Assembly (NCBI RefSeq): GCF_000731095.1
Contig: NZ_JMTZ01000022.1
Coordinates: 1-64,000 of the forward strand
Direction of reading: 5' to 3'
Length of the DNA: 64,000 nucleotides
DNA from: Lysobacter antibioticus
Lineage (GTDB): Bacteria > Pseudomonadota > Gammaproteobacteria > Xanthomonadales > Xanthomonadaceae
Every line of letters starts with the position of its first letter. Position 1 is the stretch's first letter. Shown here piece by piece: positions 61,495 to 64,000 of the stretch. The notes under the pieces were generated by a model. That model worked only from the letters and a program-made list of their open reading frames with translations, searched no databases and was not told where the DNA came from. Both the position numbers and the translations under genes were made by a program.

Positions 61495-62973
61495 ATGAAC
61501 GATCCGAACCGAGCGCCGGCGGACACCGCCGGATGGACCGACGCGCAGCGCGCTTTGTGGCAACGCCTGTGCGATTACCGATTCGACGACGACGATTCGA
61601 ACGAGTTCCTGACCCGCGTCGCGACGACCTCTCTGCTCGCTCTGAGCGAAGCGCGAGCGGCGCTCGACGAATACCGCCGCTTCTGTTTTCTCGCCGTCAC
61701 CGTCGCCCATGCGGTCACTCCCAGTCAGCTCGTCGACGAGGTCTGGCACACGCATATCGTCGACACCCGGCGCTACGAGCGCTTCCGCACCGAAGTGCTG
61801 CAGTACGACTTGCACCATGTGCCTTCGCGCGGCGGCGGCGGCGAAGAGCTGAAACACCAACGCCAGTACGCCGACACCATCGACAGCTACCGGCGTTTCT
61901 TCGGCCTGCCGCCGAACCGGTTCTGGCCGGAACCGCGCGCACCACGCCCGCCGTCGATCGCGGCCACCGTCGCGCTCGCTGAGCCGCGCGCACCGTGGCG
62001 GCCGATGCGGTTCGGCATCGTCGCCGTCGTCGGCACCTATGCGCTGTTGGCGTTGATCGCCAACGAGAGCAATCCGCTGCATTGGACCGGCGGCCTGTTC
62101 CTGGCCTGGTTCGTCGTCCTGATGGTCGCCGCGCTGATCGCCGGCTCCTGGCTGCGGCAAGGCATGCGCGGGCCGAACTGCCCGGGGCGGAGTCACGAGG
62201 CCGACCGTTGGGAGCTGGCCTATCTGTCCGGCGGCAGCGATCGTGTCGCCGACGCGATCGTGGTCGACCTGCTCGCGCGCGACGCGGTCAGCCTGGAGTA
62301 CGACCGCAAGAAGGCGCGCGAAGCCTACGAGAACGATCGCGTGTGGTTGCGCCCGCGCCTGCCCCCCGAGCAGCTCGAAACGCTGTCGCCGGTGCTGCGC
62401 GACGCTCTGGAAGTGGTCGCCGAGAAACAGACCCTCTCCCGAATCCTGTTGGCGCTCCGCGAACGTCATCGATCGCAGGACGAACACTTGCACCGCAAGG
62501 GCTGGCTGATGAGCCCGCGGCAGCAAGCCTGGGCGGCCTTGCTGTCGGCCCTGCCCCTGGCCGCGGTCGCCGCCCTGGGCCTGCGCAAGATCATGATCGG
62601 TCTGCAGCTGGAACGCCCGGTCGGGTTCCTCATCGCCCTGACCGTCCTGGCCGTGCTCATCGCACTGTTTCGCGCGCTATCGACCCAGGAGCGGCCCCGC
62701 ACCTGGGCCGGCGACTGGGAACTGTACAAAGCCGACCGGCAACGACGCGCAGACGGCAGCGATCCGGCCGCCACGGTCGCGCTGGCCGGCACGGCGGTCC
62801 TGATCGGCACCCCGTTCTCCGACTATCAACAGATCCGTACGCCCTCCTCGTTCAACAACGACGGCAGCGGAGGTGGCGGCGATGGAGGAGGTGGCGACGG
62901 CGGCGGAGGCGGAGGTTGCGGCGGCGGAGGCGGAGGTTGCGGCGGCGGCTGCGGTGGCTGCGGCGGAAGTTGA
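61495..62973 (+). CDS. GRDP-like/TIGR04222-type membrane protein with Gly-Cys-rich tail
   Basis: 492-residue protein. The ATG at 61495 follows GAGGG with a 6-base gap; ATGs at 61474 and 61489 are alternatives. The N-terminal ~140 residues resemble the glycine-rich-domain-protein (GRDP) fold, with VDEVWHTHIVDTRRYERFRT. Two membrane segments follow (FGIVAVVGTYALLALIANES, LFLAWFVVLMVAALIAGSWL), a soluble domain of ~150 residues (LSGGSDRVADAIVVDLLARD), two more membrane segments, and a C-terminal tail of Gly runs with single Cys residues (positions ~470-492). Tails of this kind are typical of TIGR04222 proteins; their role is unknown to me. Confidence 0.75.
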   Translation: MNDPNRAPADTAGWTDAQRALWQRLCDYRFDDDDSNEFLTRVATTSLLALSEARAALDEYRRFCFLAVTVAHAVTPSQLVDEVWHTHIVDTRRYERFRTEVLQYDLHHVPSRGGGGEELKHQRQYADTIDSYRRFFGLPPNRFWPEPRAPRPPSIAATVALAEPRAPWRPMRFGIVAVVGTYALLALIANESNPLHWTGGLFLAWFVVLMVAALIAGSWLRQGMRGPNCPGRSHEADRWELAYLSGGSDRVADAIVVDLLARDAVSLEYDRKKAREAYENDRVWLRPRLPPEQLETLSPVLRDALEVVAEKQTLSRILLALRERHRSQDEHLHRKGWLMSPRQQAWAALLSALPLAAVAALGLRKIMIGLQLERPVGFLIALTVLAVLIALFRALSTQERPRTWAGDWELYKADRQRRADGSDPAATVALAGTAVLIGTPFSDYQQIRTPSSFNNDGSGGGGDGGGGDGGGGGGCGGGGGGCGGGCGGCGGS

Positions 62974-63053
62974 TCGACCGCTTCGCGATGATCCGTATTG
63001 GGACCTGCAGCCACGGCGCTCGCCCGCGAGGACGAACGCCGTGGCCCGATGCA

Positions 63054-64000
63054 TCAATCCACGTTGATCACGACCACGCTCATCCACGGCACCGACACCA
63101 CCACCCGCCCCTGCGAGAACGCTCTCGCCGTGGCGATCTTCACCGGCGGCAGGAACTGCGCGCCGCTGGTGAAGTTGGCCGGGTCCATGCCGCGACCGTA
63201 TCGCCATGCCGTGTAGGTGCCGCTGCTCTTGCCGGTCAGGGCGAGCACGGCCTGGCGATCGGTGGTCTCGGACTTGTTGATCAGGACGATCTTCTTGGCG
63301 TTGTCGGTGGCGAACACTTCCAGGTCCGGCACCGCCGTCGTCGCCGCGACCATGCGCTGGCCGTAGCGCCGCGACCAGGCGCCGCCGCTCCAGGCCGACA
63401 CGCCCCAGTACGCCGGCAAGCGAACGTGGCGGCCGCCGGGCTGATCGTTGAGGTCGGTGCCGTCGCTGATCAATCCCAGCGGGCCGTTGTTGTCGGAGTA
63501 CTGATAAGCGCTGCCGCCGGCACGCAGCACGTGGCCGATCACCGAAGCGGTGTGGACGACGTTGCGCGAGGTGTAGAACGAATTACGCCACTGCGCATCG
63601 TAGCGCGTGTGGTAGTTGAACTCGCCGACCTGGATGGCGATGCCATTGGCGCGGTCGCCGAAGCTCAGGTCGATTTCGTTGCGCAGCCATGCGATCGCGT
63701 CGCCGTACTGCGAGGTCACGCCCAGGTTGCCCAGCGGCTGGCCGTCGCCGTACTTGTGGAAATCGACCACGTCGGTATCGGCGTGGCTGCTGGCGAAGAA
63801 CTGGCGGAAATCGCCGTACTTGTAGTCGGCCCAGGTCACCAGCGACGGCCCGGCCAGCGATAGCGGTTGCGCGCTGGCCTGGCGCATCGCCACCGCGATG
63901 TTGTGGAAGCCATCGCTGCCGTTGCCGCCGGCGATGTAGTTGCCGACGCCGAAGCCGTTGTCGGGCTCGTTGCCGATGATGTAGTCGACCACCGGGCCGC
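63054..64000 (-). CDS. Glycoside hydrolase of clan-A type, partial
   Basis: The C-terminal ~315 residues of a longer protein whose start lies beyond base 64000. The first residues seen, GPVVDYIIGNEPDNGFGVG, hold an acid/base-type NEP, and IAIQVGEFNYHT holds a nucleophile-type Glu, the two-Glu arrangement of (beta/alpha)8 clan GH-A enzymes. A beta-sandwich-like end (LEVFATDNAKKIVLINKSET … VVVSVPWMSVVVINVD) fits the accessory domain of GH39/GH51-like enzymes. The exact family and substrate cannot be set from this fragment. Stop at 63054-63056. Confidence 0.68.
   Translation of the reverse strand, partial: GPVVDYIIGNEPDNGFGVGNYIAGGNGSDGFHNIAVAMRQASAQPLSLAGPSLVTWADYKYGDFRQFFASSHADTDVVDFHKYGDGQPLGNLGVTSQYGDAIAWLRNEIDLSFGDRANGIAIQVGEFNYHTRYDAQWRNSFYTSRNVVHTASVIGHVLRAGGSAYQYSDNNGPLGLISDGTDLNDQPGGRHVRLPAYWGVSAWSGGAWSRRYGQRMVAATTAVPDLEVFATDNAKKIVLINKSETTDRQAVLALTGKSSGTYTAWRYGRGMDPANFTSGAQFLPPVKIATARAFSQGRVVVSVPWMSVVVINVD

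Noticed and set aside
62868-62972. Possible repeat array or sequencing artefact
   Set aside because: The GGN/TGC runs encode the Gly-Cys tail in frame with the gene and stop cleanly at 62973; such tails are known in related proteins.

Overview
The window is chromosomal DNA from a high-GC gammaproteobacterium, most likely a Lysobacter-like member of the Xanthomonadaceae. This rests on strongly G/C-ending codons, the block ndk-rlmN-pilF-rodZ-like / yfgM-bamB-der, a 'transmembrane repetitive protein' type gene, a PsrA-type regulator beside a fadN/fadA pair, a gspA-gspB pair detached from the rest of a type II secretion system, and family-style dispersed repeats in the intergenic spaces. No rRNA, tRNA, CRISPR array, prophage or intact insertion sequence was recognised. 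The content is mostly core genome.

Layout. 0.2-6.3 kb: a secreted DUF2272 protein, an alpha/beta hydrolase with a RidA-like protein, and a molybdenum-cofactor operon (mobA-moeA-moeB) ending in a secreted chorismate mutase. 6.3-13.5 kb: der, bamB, yfgM, a RodZ-like protein, pilF, rlmN, ndk. 13.7-18.3 kb: a PsrA-like TetR regulator with a visible promoter and operator, then beta-oxidation genes fadN-like and fadA. 18.4-29.3 kb: a tRNA-binding protein, a PuuB-like oxidase, a surface-polysaccharide and envelope run (galU, capD/wbpM-like, wecA/wbpL-like, lapB, lapA), then ihfB, rpsA and cmk. 29.6-33.2 kb: rpmJ, a small secreted protein, and the agmatine-to-putrescine genes aguA and aguB with a GNAT acetyltransferase. 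33.4-36.6 kb: a second TetR regulator, an alpha/beta hydrolase and a TraB/PrgY membrane protein. 37-47.6 kb: gspB-gspA and an RND efflux operon with one adaptor and two different permeases. 47.9-53.3 kb: two c-type cytochromes, the transmembrane repetitive protein, nfuA, a pterin dehydratase, a TonB-like lipoprotein and rluC. 53.3-57.3 kb: rne. 57.5-64 kb: a GacA/UvrY-like response regulator, an M28 peptidase, a PEP-mutase-like protein, a DUF2782-like lipoprotein, a 1-kb repeat cluster, a membrane protein with a Gly/Cys-rich tail, and the 3' part of a glycoside hydrolase that runs off the window.

The strongest anomaly is in rne. A 59-bp tandem duplication (55691-55808) shifts the frame and separates the catalytic half from about 476 residues of the normal C-terminal scaffold. 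Removing exactly one copy restores a single 1126-codon reading frame. The next is a dispersed repeat with three copies in the window (1-126, 60576-60870, and inverted at 60992-61306). Its hairpin stems differ in sequence between copies while staying complementary, which suggests the structure is under selection. Other signals are a PsrA-type operator on the tetR promoter, inverted pairs of GGGAATC-type repeats in two intergenic spaces, and a REPIN-like unit. I found no clearly new multi-gene system. The least understood coding candidates are the transmembrane repetitive protein (48950-50677) and the GRDP-like/Gly-Cys-tail membrane protein (61495-62973).
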